Positions 17,902 to 26,283 of a stretch of 64,000 nucleotides of DNA are shown piece after piece; the stretch's first letter is position 1, and every line of letters starts with the position of its first letter. The notes under the pieces are model-generated. The model searched no databases, was not told the DNA's origin, and was given only the letters and a program-made list of their open reading frames with translations. The stretch is from DASUCS01 sp041166745. GTDB taxonomy: Bacteria > Actinomycetota > Acidimicrobiia > Acidimicrobiales > JACDCH01. Position numbers and translations under genes: made by a program. The stretch lies in assembly GCA_041166745.1 (NCBI GenBank), contig JBEEGH010000013.1:62001-126000 (forward strand). Reading direction: 5' to 3'.

Positions 17902-19692
17902 GTGTTCTTCACGTCTGCTGTCGACGAGGAGGACAAGCTCGATCGCAAGAAGGCCGTACACGTGATGCGGCGTTCGTTCATGATGCTTCGGCCGTACCGG
18001 AGGCTGATGCTCGCGGCGTCGGTACTCGTCATCTTGTGGACGTTCACGGTGCTGGCCGGCCCGTTCCTGGTGAAGTACGCGATCGACAGGGGCATCAAGC
18101 GACACGACAGCAGCGCCCTCGATCGCGCCGTGGTCATCTACATCGGTGTCGCGATTGCGGCGTACTTCATCTACCGCGCGCAGATCGTGCTCATCGGACT
18201 CATCGGCGAAGGGTTCCTGCGCGATCTGCGGCTGCGCGTCTTCAATCATCTGCAGCGTCTTTCGATGCCGTTCTACGACCGCGAGAAGGCCGGCGTGATC
18301 GTCAGCCGGATGACGTCCGACGTCGACTCGATGGCCGAGTTGGTGCAGATGGGCCTGCTCATGTTCGTGAGCAACTCGTTGTTGTTGGTCTTCTCGGTCG
18401 TGGTGCTCGGGCTCGTCTCGTGGAAGCTGCTGCTCGTCTGCCTCGTGATGCTCCCGTTCGTGGTCATCGGCAGCATCAAGTTCCAACGGGATTCGAACAA
18501 GGCCTACCTCTTGGTACGCGACCGCATCGGGGCGACGCTGTCGTCACTGCAAGAAGGGCTCTCCGGTGTCCGGGTCATCCAGGCGTATGCCCGCGAGGAC
18601 GTCCAAGTCGAGCGGTTCACCAGCACCAGCCGAGACCTCTACGACGCCCACATGGACTCGGTTCGGATCTCCGCCTGGTACCTGCCGATCATCGAGTTCT
18701 CCGGCGTCGTCACGACGGCTGCGGCCGTCGGCGTCGGCGGCTGGCTCGTGCATCGAGGCGACGTCACCATCGGAACGGTGACGTTCTTCCTGCTGACGCT
18801 GTCGAACCTGTTCGAGCCGGTGCAGCAACTCTCACAGCTGTTCAACACCGTGCAGTCGGCGGGCGCAGGGCTCAACAAGCTCTACGAACTGCTCGACACC
18901 GACCCTGACGTTCCCGAGAAGCCCGGCGCGGTCGAGTTGCCCCCGTCCGGCCCGATCGTGGTCGACAACGTGTCGTTCCGATACGCAGACGACGGCCCGT
19001 GGGTGCTGCGCGATGTCTCGCTCACGATCACTCCAGGCGAACGACTCGCGCTTGTCGGCCCGACCGGAGCCGGCAAGTCGACCCTCGCCAAGATCATTGC
19101 CCGGCTCTATGACCCCGGCGAGGGTCGAGTCACGTTCGGCGGTGTCGACGTGCGCGACAGCACGCTCAAGTCGCTCCGCCGGCGCATCTGCGTCGTGCCG
19201 CAGGAAGGCTTCCTCTTCAACGGCACGATCCGCGACAACGTTCGTATTGCCAGAGAGGGCGCCACCGACGCCGAAGTCGACGATGCACTGCGCGCCGTCG
19301 GCGTCTTCGACCGGTTCTCACTGTTGCCCGCGGGACTCGAGACCGAGGTCCGTGAGCGGGGCTCCCGTCTGAGCGCGGGGGAGAAGCAGTTGGTCTCACT
19401 CGCCCGCGCCGCGCTGGCCGACCCGGCGTTGCTCGTGCTCGACGAGGCCACGTCGTCGCTCGACCCGGGCACGGAACTCCTCGTCGAGGAAGCCCTCGAA
19501 CGGCTGATGGCCGGCCGCACCGTCGTCGTGATCGCGCATCGGTTGTCGACCGCCGAACGCGCCGACCGCATCGGTGTCGTCGACGCCGGTGGGCTGATCG
19601 AGCTCGGCACCCACGGCGAGCTCGTCGATGAGGGCGGTCGTTACGCCGCGCTGTTCGCGACGTGGTCCGGCCGCATGGAGGTCGCTTCCTAG
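17902..19692 (+). CDS. ABC exporter half-transporter, subunit B
   Basis: 596 residues with the same layout: six transmembrane helices then the nucleotide-binding domain. Walker A is GPTGAGKST, the signature is the variant LSAGEKQL, Walker B LLVLDEATSSLD has the catalytic Glu, and the H-loop is IAHRLS. GTG follows the subunit A stop with no gap. In a heterodimer the variant signature of B pairs with the Walker A of subunit A, so one composite site is weak and one strong. The end overlaps the convergent hydrolase gene by 4 bp. Confidence 0.92.
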   Translation: MFFTSAVDEEDKLDRKKAVHVMRRSFMMLRPYRRLMLAASVLVILWTFTVLAGPFLVKYAIDRGIKRHDSSALDRAVVIYIGVAIAAYFIYRAQIVLIGLIGEGFLRDLRLRVFNHLQRLSMPFYDREKAGVIVSRMTSDVDSMAELVQMGLLMFVSNSLLLVFSVVVLGLVSWKLLLVCLVMLPFVVIGSIKFQRDSNKAYLLVRDRIGATLSSLQEGLSGVRVIQAYAREDVQVERFTSTSRDLYDAHMDSVRISAWYLPIIEFSGVVTTAAAVGVGGWLVHRGDVTIGTVTFFLLTLSNLFEPVQQLSQLFNTVQSAGAGLNKLYELLDTDPDVPEKPGAVELPPSGPIVVDNVSFRYADDGPWVLRDVSLTITPGERLALVGPTGAGKSTLAKIIARLYDPGEGRVTFGGVDVRDSTLKSLRRRICVVPQEGFLFNGTIRDNVRIAREGATDAEVDDALRAVGVFDRFSLLPAGLETEVRERGSRLSAGEKQLVSLARAALADPALLVLDEATSSLDPGTELLVEEALERLMAGRTVVVIAHRLSTAERADRIGVVDAGGLIELGTHGELVDEGGRYAALFATWSGRMEVAS

Positions 19693-20375
19693 ATTCCGGA
19701 GCGGTACGCCTCGAGTCGGTCGACCAGCTCCTCGGGATGACTGAGCGCCGGCAGGTGTCCGCTGTCCATCTCGTCGGGAGTGATGCCCAATCGTTCTCGC
19801 ACCACTCGCCGCTGAAAGTCGGCCGGGAAGAAACGGTCGTCGCGGCAGAGCAGAAACCTGGTCGTGACGTCAGGCCACGCCTCGAGCGGCCATGGCTTCA
19901 TGAATGGCGTGCCGGACTGGTCGCGTACGTGCGCCCCCGACTCGACAGCGATGTGCGGAGGCACGTCGTGGAGGAAGGTCACCAGCGGGTCGAACTCGCC
20001 GTCGGTCGGGCGACCGTCGCGCTCGTCCTGCGCACGCTTGGCGTCCGCGTGACCGGTATTGGCCCACCACTCGCCTGGTGATTCGCCGGGCAACGGCACC
20101 ATCGCCGCGACGAGGATCAGCAAGTCGACCGGCACACGGTGGCACACCAAGGGAGCCGTGAACCCGCCCATCGACTGGGCCACGAGGATGAGGGCGCTTC
20201 GGCCGCCGATGGCGTCCACGACCACGTCGGTGTACTCCGCAAACCCCGCCGAGTCGTCGTCGACCGGCAGGTCAGGCGCCACGACGTCGTGGCCTCGGGC
20301 CTGCAGCTCAGGCACCACGAGGTGCCAGTACCAGGAGTCAGATCCGGCACCGTGAATCAACACATACGTGGCCAT
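19689..20375 (-). CDS. Alpha/beta hydrolase
   Basis: 228 residues from the ATG at 20375, which has GAGGAAGGA upstream; the frame extends further 5' without coding character. YVLIHGAGSDSWYWHLVVPEL is the HGxG oxyanion region and VAQSMGGF the nucleophile elbow with Ser (A replaces the first G of GxSxG). ITPDEMDSGHLPALSHPEELV holds the catalytic His. The profile resembles salicylate/methyl-ester esterase-like hydrolases (MES/HNL group). The substrate is unknown. It is convergent with the ABC exporter. Confidence 0.85.
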   Translation of the reverse strand: MATYVLIHGAGSDSWYWHLVVPELQARGHDVVAPDLPVDDDSAGFAEYTDVVVDAIGGRSALILVAQSMGGFTAPLVCHRVPVDLLILVAAMVPLPGESPGEWWANTGHADAKRAQDERDGRPTDGEFDPLVTFLHDVPPHIAVESGAHVRDQSGTPFMKPWPLEAWPDVTTRFLLCRDDRFFPADFQRRVVRERLGITPDEMDSGHLPALSHPEELVDRLEAYRSGI

Positions 20376-20455
20376 CGCTCGATCCTTCCTCCGCGGTCGA
20401 ATTGTCGTCTTTGTTCGGTTCGACAGGTCTCGAAGCGCTCGCTGCTGAATCGTTG

Positions 20456-20812
20456 ATGATGAGGCGAAACGACGCGGCGCCTGGAACTGCCGTCGATGCT
20501 GCCACGCCTCGGGTGCTCGTCGGTCTCGAGCCACTCGGCTCGGACGTTCTGGTCGAGGGCGAGATTCGCGAGCTCCGGGCCGACGAGCTCGTCGTGGCGA
20601 CCCCGTCGCTGCTGGCCACCGGCTCCCGTGCCTTCATCGTCATCGACGACCCGGGGCAGCTTCCGATCGTGGGACTGGTCGTGATCCTCAGCCAGCGAGT
20701 GGTGATCGACGACGTCGTCGTCGAGTCACAGGCCCGGTTTGTTCACTTGACCGACGAGAACGCCGACCGGCTCGCCGTCTTGGCCGAGAAGCTCGATCGT
20801 CGAGCGGTCTGA
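20456..20812 (+). CDS. Small conserved-looking protein of unknown function, possibly PilZ-like
   Basis: 118 residues from tandem ATGs at 20456/20459; a TTG at 20402 would add 18. The pattern is a predicted beta-barrel (VLVGLEPL, VLVEGEIREL, ELVVATPSLL, RAFIVIDD, GLVVILSQRVVIDD) ending in a helix (FVHLTDENADRLAVLAEKL). This layout recalls PilZ domains, but the c-di-GMP binding motifs RxxxR and D/NxSxxG are absent, so the assignment is weak. It is divergent from the hydrolase and upstream of the suf promoter. Confidence 0.55.
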   Translation: MMRRNDAAPGTAVDAATPRVLVGLEPLGSDVLVEGEIRELRADELVVATPSLLATGSRAFIVIDDPGQLPIVGLVVILSQRVVIDDVVVESQARFVHLTDENADRLAVLAEKLDRRAV

Positions 20813-20862
20813 CGCTTCTCCTGGCACGGGACCGGGTGAGGCTCGATGAATCCCGACAAAGG

Positions 20863-20892
20863 TTGTTCCTACGCGCGTAGGGGAAATAGCCT
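20863..20892 (+). promoter_or_regulatory. suf promoter with palindromic operator in the spacer
   Basis: TTGTTC (20863-20868) and TAGCCT (20887-20892) are spaced 18 nt, and TAGCCT ends 7 nt before the sufB ATG, so a leaderless mRNA is likely. The perfect 14-bp palindrome CCTACGCGCGTAGG (20868-20881) fills the spacer, the ideal place for a repressor. The regulator is unknown. Confidence 0.5.
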
Positions 20893-20899
20893 GTAGCTC

Positions 20900-22303
20900 A
20901 TGACGTCCACCGACCTCGGTCTCGACCTGAGCAAGTACAAGCTGGGTTGGTCCGACGAAGAGGACTACGTCTTCAAGCCGAAGAAGGGCCTGTCCAAGGA
21001 CATCGTTCAAGAGATGTCGTGGATGAAGGGCGAGCCCGACTGGATGCGCCAGTACCGGCTCAAGTCGCTCGAGCACTTCGAGCGCCGGCCGATGCCCGCC
21101 TGGGGCGGCGACATGTCGCAGATCTACCTCGACGACATCTACTACTACATCAAGCCGACCGATCATCAGGTCGACGCCTGGGACGAGCTGCCCGAGTCGG
21201 TGAAGAACACCTACGAGAAGCTCGGCATCCCCGAGGCCGAGCGCAAGTACCTCGCCGGCGTCACCGCGCAGTACGAATCCGAGGTCGTCTACCACCGCAA
21301 CCGTGAGGATCTCGAGCAGCAGGGTGTGATCTTCACCGACATGGACACTGCGCTCCGCGAGCACCCGGAGATCGTGAAGGCGTACTTCGGAAAGATCATC
21401 CCGAAGAACGACAACAAGTTCGCCGCGCTCAACTCCGCAGTCTGGAGCGGCGGGTCGTTCATCTACGTCCCGCCGGGTGTGAACGTCGAGATGCCGTTGC
21501 AGGCCTACTTCCGCATCAACGCGGAGAACATGGGCCAGTTCGAGCGCACGTTGATCATCGCCGACGAGGGCAGCCAGGTGCACTACATCGAGGGCTGCTC
21601 CGCCCCTGTGTACACGACCGACTCGTTGCACTCTGCAGTGGTCGAGATCGTGGTGAAGCCGAGCGCTCGCGTCACCTACACGACGATTCAGAACTGGTCG
21701 AACAACGTCTTCAATCTCGTCACGAAGCGCGCCCGCGTGGAGACCGAAGGCCACATGGAGTGGATCGACGGAAACATCGGCTCGCGGCTCACGATGAAGT
21801 ACCCCGCCGTGGTCATGGTCGGCCCGAAGGCATCGGGTGAGGTCCTGAGCGTGGCGTATGCCGGCCCCGGTCAGCATCAGGACGCCGGCGCCAAGATGAC
21901 GCACGCTGCGCCCGAGACGACGAGCAAGATCGTGTCGAAGTCGATCTCGAAAGACGGCGGTCGCACGTCGTACCGCGGCCTCGTGCGCATCGAAGACGAC
22001 GCGTACGGCTGCAAGAGCCACGTGCAGTGCGATGCCTTGATCCTCGACGAAGACTCGGTGAGCGACACGTTCCCGTACATGGAGGTCGGTGCTCGCGATG
22101 CCGTCGTGGGCCACGAGGCGACCGTGTCGAAGGTGGCCGACGAGCAGCTCTTCTATCTCATGAGCCGCGGTCTGTCGCAGGAGCAGGCGATGGGGATGAT
22201 CGTCAACGGCTTCATCGAGCCGGTCACCCGCACGTTGCCGATGGAGTACGCCGTCGAGTGGAGCCGTTTGATCGAGCTGCAGATGGAAGGCAGCGTCGGC
22301 TGA
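20900..22303 (+). CDS. sufB: Fe-S cluster assembly protein SufB
   Basis: 467 residues, the usual length. SufB is the scaffold subunit of the SufBC2D complex on which Fe-S clusters form in the cytosol. Hallmarks are SKYKLGWSDEEDYVFKPKKGL at the N-terminus, FIYVPPGVNVEMPLQAYFRIN, HYIEGCSAPVYTTDSLHSAVVE (with the conserved Cys near 235) and the C-terminal GFIEPVTRTLPMEYAVEWSRLI. It begins a plus-strand run with sufD, a Rieske ferredoxin and sufC. A leaderless promoter with a palindrome lies directly upstream. Confidence 0.96.
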   Translation: MTSTDLGLDLSKYKLGWSDEEDYVFKPKKGLSKDIVQEMSWMKGEPDWMRQYRLKSLEHFERRPMPAWGGDMSQIYLDDIYYYIKPTDHQVDAWDELPESVKNTYEKLGIPEAERKYLAGVTAQYESEVVYHRNREDLEQQGVIFTDMDTALREHPEIVKAYFGKIIPKNDNKFAALNSAVWSGGSFIYVPPGVNVEMPLQAYFRINAENMGQFERTLIIADEGSQVHYIEGCSAPVYTTDSLHSAVVEIVVKPSARVTYTTIQNWSNNVFNLVTKRARVETEGHMEWIDGNIGSRLTMKYPAVVMVGPKASGEVLSVAYAGPGQHQDAGAKMTHAAPETTSKIVSKSISKDGGRTSYRGLVRIEDDAYGCKSHVQCDALILDEDSVSDTFPYMEVGARDAVVGHEATVSKVADEQLFYLMSRGLSQEQAMGMIVNGFIEPVTRTLPMEYAVEWSRLIELQMEGSVG

Positions 22304-22309
22304 GCGACC

Positions 22310-22315
22310 TAATGT
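22310..22315 (+). promoter_or_regulatory. -10 box TAATGT, possible internal promoter
   Basis: TAATGT ends 6 nt before the GTG start at 22322 and 7 nt after the sufB stop. Confidence 0.35.
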
Positions 22316-22321
22316 CGCGGT

Positions 22322-22795
22322 GTGCAACAACCCCAAGCCGGTCTCGAAATCAAGGCCTCGTTCAGCATCCTGTTCTTCATGCTCTACCTGTTCCCGCCCA
22401 AGATCTCCATCGACGGGTCGCAGGCGATGCCGGGCAAGTGGGGCGACAACCTGATCCCGATGAGTCCCGGTCGCCACATGGTCTCGTTCTGGTGGCCCCT
22501 CTATTGGATCATTCCCGCGAACCGCGCCCAAGTGGTCGTCGACATCGCGCCGGGACAGGTCGCGCAGCTGCAATACAAGCCTCGCTGGTTCTGGTTCCTC
22601 GAAGGCAAGATGCAGCAGGTCGGCGTTCGGCCGATGCTCGCCGGCGGCCAAGCGCAAATCCCCCAGGGTGGCGACCAGCCCGCGGGCTGGCATCCCGATC
22701 CGGCCGGCCGTCACGAGATGCGCTACTGGAGCGGCGCCGCCTGGACAGACGATGTGTCCGACGCGGGTGTGTCCACCAAAGACCCGATGGGCTGA
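22322..22795 (+). CDS. DUF2510 domain protein
   Basis: 157 residues. The C-terminus is a DUF2510 module (GWHPDPAGRHEMRYWSGAAWTDDVSD), a short Trp-rich repeat common in actinobacterial membrane and surface proteins. The first 110 residues (SFSILFFMLYLFPPKISIDG, MVSFWWPLYWIIPANRAQVVVDI, YKPRWFWFLEG) are aromatic and hydrophobic, with one possible short membrane segment, and otherwise unrecognised. It lies between sufB and sufD, but nothing in it suggests a direct Fe-S role. Confidence 0.75.
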   Translation: MQQPQAGLEIKASFSILFFMLYLFPPKISIDGSQAMPGKWGDNLIPMSPGRHMVSFWWPLYWIIPANRAQVVVDIAPGQVAQLQYKPRWFWFLEGKMQQVGVRPMLAGGQAQIPQGGDQPAGWHPDPAGRHEMRYWSGAAWTDDVSDAGVSTKDPMG

Positions 22796-22832
22796 CCAAT
22801 TCGGCCGAGGCATTCTCGGGCACACTGTTCGG

Positions 22833-23186
22833 ATGCCGATGCGGGAGGAGTGCAAGCAGTTCGAGAGTCGCACGTACCCGAACGGCGAGACCGTTCGTAA
22901 ATGCAACCTCGACCTTGCCCCTGAAGCACCCTGGCGTTGCCCCGACAACTGTCCCAAGTACGAGCGCCGGCTCGTCGACGTCAACTGGAGTCACGGCACG
23001 CTCGTCACACCCAAGACGCCCGACGCGCCTGTCGATCTCGATCTCTACGGCGACGATGTCGCCGCATTGCTCGACGAGGCCGAAGACGTCATCAACGCCG
23101 TCGGGCCCGGGATCCTCGCCGAGGTCGAAGCAGAGCAAGCCGCCAACCAGCGCAGCTGGCGCAAGATCTTCCGCCGCAAGCGCTAG
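22833..23186 (+). CDS. Small Cys-containing protein in the suf cluster, function unknown
   Basis: 117 residues from the ATG at 22833; the longer open frame upstream overlaps the DUF2510 gene and is not real. Four cysteines fall in the first half: EECKQF, RKCNLD, WRCPDNCPKY, spaced as a possible metal or Fe-S site. The second half is acidic and helical (DDVAALLDEAEDVINAV, ILAEVEAEQAANQ) with a basic tail (SWRKIFRRKR). It is 15 nt upstream of sufD and so very probably cotranscribed. A cluster-related role is plausible but unproven. Confidence 0.7.
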   Translation: MPMREECKQFESRTYPNGETVRKCNLDLAPEAPWRCPDNCPKYERRLVDVNWSHGTLVTPKTPDAPVDLDLYGDDVAALLDEAEDVINAVGPGILAEVEAEQAANQRSWRKIFRRKR

Positions 23187-23201
23187 GCACGAAGCGCGCC
23201 G

Positions 23202-24386
23202 ATGACGGCGCTCACGGACTTCACGCTTCCGACGACGGAGGAAGAGGTGTGGCGGTACAGCCGCATCGCAGAGCTCGACCTCGACGCATATCTCATCGCT
23301 GAGGGCGACTCGGTCGCGACTGCGATCCCGCCGACGATCGAAGCCGCCCTCGCCACGGTTCCGGTACGCGGCGTGACCGTCGTCGTCGTCAACGGCCGCA
23401 TCATGCACCTCGACGTCCAGGCTCCCGGCGTCGACATCGTCACCGACGACCGTGAGGTACTCGGCATCGCGATGTCGGAGCCGACCGACGTGTTCGCGAC
23501 CATGAACGACGCGTTCGCCATGGAGCCGATCGTCGTGCGCGTCGCCCGCGGGGCGACCGTCGAGGCTCCGATCGTCATCGCCCACTGGTCAGACGAACCC
23601 AACCTTGCGACGTTCCCGCGCCTCGTCGTGGTCGCGGGCGAGGACTCCCAAGCGCAGGTCGTCGACTACCACGCGTCAGCGGAGGGCGTTCCGATGCTCA
23701 CCGTTCCGGTCACGGAACTCTCGGTCGCGCCGGCGGCTCGGCTCGGCTACCTGAACGCGCAGAACCTCGGCTTGGCCACGTGGCAGATCGGCTCGCAGGT
23801 GTCGACCGTGGACAGCGATGCCATGCTCACGTCGGTCTGTGCTGCGTTTGGCGGCGACTACGCCCGCTTGCGCACCGATTGTCGGCTCGTCGGCCGCGGT
23901 GCCACCGGCAAATTGCGGGCGGTCTATTTCGGGGAGGGCGAGCAGATGCTCGACTTCCGCACGTTTCAGGATCACGCCGCACCGGACACGACGAGCAACC
24001 TGCTGTTCAAGGGCGCGGTCGGCGGACACAGTCGCAGCGTGTACACCGGCCTGATCCGGGTCCGGAAGAACGCGCGGGGCACCAACGCGTTCCAGACGAA
24101 CCGCAACATCAAGCTCTCCGACGGCGCATGGGCCGAGTCCGTGCCGAACCTCGAGATCGAGAACAACGACGTGCGCTGTAGTCACGCGTCGGCCGTCGGC
24201 CCGATCGACGAAGACCAGCGGTTCTACCTCGAGAGCCGCGGGGTGCCGACGCCGATCGCCGAACGGCTGGTGGTCACCGGATTCTTCGACGAGGTGCTCT
24301 CGAAGCTGCCCGTTGCGGCGGCGGCGAATGCGCTGCGGGATCTCGTCGCGGGCAAGCTCGACCGGCAAGTCCCGGTGCACCAATGA
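23202..24386 (+). CDS. sufD: Fe-S cluster assembly protein SufD
   Basis: 394 residues. SufD pairs with SufB in the SufBC2D scaffold. Family marks are EEVWRYSRIAELDLDAY at the N-terminus, FQDHAAPDTTSNLLFKGAVGG, GLIRVRKNARGTNAFQTNRN and SHASAVGPIDEDQRFYLESRGV near the C-terminus. Its stop overlaps the start of the Rieske gene (ATGA), linking the two. Confidence 0.94.
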   Translation: MTALTDFTLPTTEEEVWRYSRIAELDLDAYLIAEGDSVATAIPPTIEAALATVPVRGVTVVVVNGRIMHLDVQAPGVDIVTDDREVLGIAMSEPTDVFATMNDAFAMEPIVVRVARGATVEAPIVIAHWSDEPNLATFPRLVVVAGEDSQAQVVDYHASAEGVPMLTVPVTELSVAPAARLGYLNAQNLGLATWQIGSQVSTVDSDAMLTSVCAAFGGDYARLRTDCRLVGRGATGKLRAVYFGEGEQMLDFRTFQDHAAPDTTSNLLFKGAVGGHSRSVYTGLIRVRKNARGTNAFQTNRNIKLSDGAWAESVPNLEIENNDVRCSHASAVGPIDEDQRFYLESRGVPTPIAERLVVTGFFDEVLSKLPVAAAANALRDLVAGKLDRQVPVHQ

Positions 24387-24700
24387 CCGAGCGCATCGTT
24401 CTCGGCAAGCTGTCCGACCTCCCACCGGGCACGGCGAAGCGCTTCGACGTCGACAAGCGACGTATCGCCGTCGTGCGCTGTGACGACGACGTGTACGCCG
24501 TCGGCGACACCTGCACCCACGCCGACTTCTCCCTGTCGGATGGGGAGGTCTACTGCGACGAGCGCGAGATCGAGTGCTGGAAGCACGGCAGCACATTTTC
24601 GTTGGTCACCGGTGAGCCGCAATCGCTCCCGGCGACACGGGCCGTGCCGGTGTACAAGATCGAAGTCGACGGCGACGACATCGTGGTCGTGCTCCCTTGA
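24383..24700 (+). CDS. Rieske-type [2Fe-2S] ferredoxin
   Basis: 105 residues, a small stand-alone Rieske protein of the non-haem iron oxygenase ferredoxin type. Ligands are in CTHADFSLSDG (Cys-x-His) and CWKHGSTF (Cys-x2-His). Such a ferredoxin is a common member of actinobacterial suf operons, probably as an electron donor or a cluster recipient. It overlaps sufD at its 5' end (ATGA) and sufC at its 3' end (TTGA). Confidence 0.92.
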   Translation: MTERIVLGKLSDLPPGTAKRFDVDKRRIAVVRCDDDVYAVGDTCTHADFSLSDGEVYCDEREIECWKHGSTFSLVTGEPQSLPATRAVPVYKIEVDGDDIVVVLP

Positions 24701-25488
24701 CCTCCGAGCTGCGCATCGAGGGACTGCGTGCCGGCGTGTCCGGACGCGAGATCCTGAACGGGATCGACCTCGTCGTGCGATCGGGCGAAGTCCACGCCGT
24801 GATGGGCCCGAACGGGTCGGGCAAGTCCACGTTGTCCCACGTCCTCATGGGCAAACCCGGCTACGAGGTCCACGGCGGCAGCGTGACCCTCGACGGCATC
24901 GATCTGCTGGCGCTGCCCACCTGGGAGCGAGCGCAGGCCGGACTTTTCCTCGCGATGCAGTACCCGATCGAGGTACCGGGCGTGTCATTGGTGTCCGTGT
25001 TGGGTGAGGCGATGATCGCCGCAGGGAAGTCGACCGACGGATTGCGCGCCGCTCTGGCGGTCGAGGCCGCCCGCATCGGGTTCGACGAGCGCTTCCTCGA
25101 CCGGCCACTCAACGTCGACCTGTCCGGCGGCGAGAAGAAGCGCAACGAGACACTGCAGCTCGGTGTCCTCACACCGAAGATCGCCGTGCTCGACGAGATC
25201 GACTCGGGCCTCGACGTCGACGCGCTCCGCGCGGTGAGCCGCCGAATCGAGGCATCGACCAATGAGCAGGGCCTCGGGGTCTTGGCGATCACCCACTACA
25301 GCCGGTTGCTGCACGAGCTCCGTCCCGACCATGTGCATGTTCTCGTACGGGGACGCATTCAAGCCTCGGGAGGCCCGGAACTGGCCGAAGAGCTCGAGCG
25401 GTCCGGCTACGCGGCGTTCTCCGATAGTGACGATGCAGACGAAGCGGTCGCGGCCGTTCCGGGCGATCCCTTCGCTGATCCCTTCTGA
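24697..25488 (+). CDS. sufC: Fe-S cluster assembly ATPase SufC (copy 1)
   Basis: 263 residues. SufC is the ABC-type ATPase of SufBC2D. Walker A is GPNGSGKSTL, the signature LSGGEKKRNE (the KKRNE extension is specific to SufC), Walker B IAVLDEIDSGLD, and the H-loop ITHYSRLL. The TTG start overlaps the Rieske stop (TTGA). A second sufC lies at 30483-31244 on the other strand. Confidence 0.95.
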   Translation: MTSELRIEGLRAGVSGREILNGIDLVVRSGEVHAVMGPNGSGKSTLSHVLMGKPGYEVHGGSVTLDGIDLLALPTWERAQAGLFLAMQYPIEVPGVSLVSVLGEAMIAAGKSTDGLRAALAVEAARIGFDERFLDRPLNVDLSGGEKKRNETLQLGVLTPKIAVLDEIDSGLDVDALRAVSRRIEASTNEQGLGVLAITHYSRLLHELRPDHVHVLVRGRIQASGGPELAEELERSGYAAFSDSDDADEAVAAVPGDPFADPF

Positions 25489-25490
25489 CG

Positions 25491-25496
25491 TATCTT
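25491..25496 (+). promoter_or_regulatory. -10 box TATCTT for the L,D-transpeptidase gene
   Basis: TATCTT ends 6 nt before the GTG at 25503. A GGAGG sequence between them could instead be a very close Shine-Dalgarno. Confidence 0.35.
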
Positions 25497-25502
25497 CGGA
25501 GG

Positions 25503-26273
25503 GTGCGGTTCAGGCGGCACCTTGCAGGAGCGATCGCGGTGGTCCTCATCGCGGCCGTCCTCGGCGGGATCTGGCCGCGCGGCGAGAACAAGGTTGCGGC
25601 CTCGGCGCCGCCGGTCACGGCCACGACCCGATTCGTGTTGCCGACGACCACCGTTCCGCCGGCGCATTCGTTCGAGGCGGCCGACGCGGTCGTGCCGGAG
25701 GTCGCACTCTTCGACGCTCCGAGTGCGACGGAGCCCATGGACTCGATGTCGAACCCCACCTGGGAGCATGTCCCCCTGGCCTTCCTGGTGAAGGCGCACG
25801 GTCCGCCCGGGTGGCTGCAGGTGCAGATCTCACGGCGACCGAACGAGAGCACCGCGTGGATTCACAGCGAGGACGTCGCGGTACGCGGTGTCGACAATCG
25901 CATCGTGATCGAACGCGAGGCTCGGCAGCTGACGGTCTACCGAGGGACGAGCAGCGAGATGCTGTTCCAGGCCCCGGTCGCCACCGGTACTCCGGCCACG
26001 CCGACACCGCTCGGAAACTTCTTCGTCGACGTCGTGGTGAAGGTCAGTCGCCCGTCAGGTGCGTACGGCCCGTACCAGTTGAGCGTGGCCGGATTCAGTG
26101 ACGTGTTGCAGAGCTTCGGCGGCGGTCCCGGCCAGATCGCGATCCACGGCACCAATCATCCCGAGCTCATCGGCAAGTTCGTGAGCAACGGCTGCGTTCG
26201 CCTGAACAACGACGACATCACTGCACTCGCAGATCTCGCGCCGGTCGGGACACCGGTCGAAATCGTCGCGTAG
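25503..26273 (+). CDS. L,D-transpeptidase (YkuD domain), secreted or membrane-anchored
   Basis: 256 residues. An N-terminal signal/anchor (RRHLAGAIAVVLIAAVLGGIW) and a Thr/Pro linker precede an SH3-like segment and the YkuD domain. The catalytic motif is HGTNHPELIGKFVSNGCVRLNN, with the nucleophilic Cys in SNGCVRL. These enzymes make 3-3 cross-links in peptidoglycan or attach proteins, and act outside the membrane. Confidence 0.9.
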   Translation: MRFRRHLAGAIAVVLIAAVLGGIWPRGENKVAASAPPVTATTRFVLPTTTVPPAHSFEAADAVVPEVALFDAPSATEPMDSMSNPTWEHVPLAFLVKAHGPPGWLQVQISRRPNESTAWIHSEDVAVRGVDNRIVIEREARQLTVYRGTSSEMLFQAPVATGTPATPTPLGNFFVDVVVKVSRPSGAYGPYQLSVAGFSDVLQSFGGGPGQIAIHGTNHPELIGKFVSNGCVRLNNDDITALADLAPVGTPVEIVA

Positions 26274-26283
26274 TCTCGTCGAC

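Noticed and set aside
20726..22984. 752-codon minus-strand frame over sufB
   Set aside because: It is antisense to sufB and the DUF2510 gene; long antisense frames are expected at this GC content.
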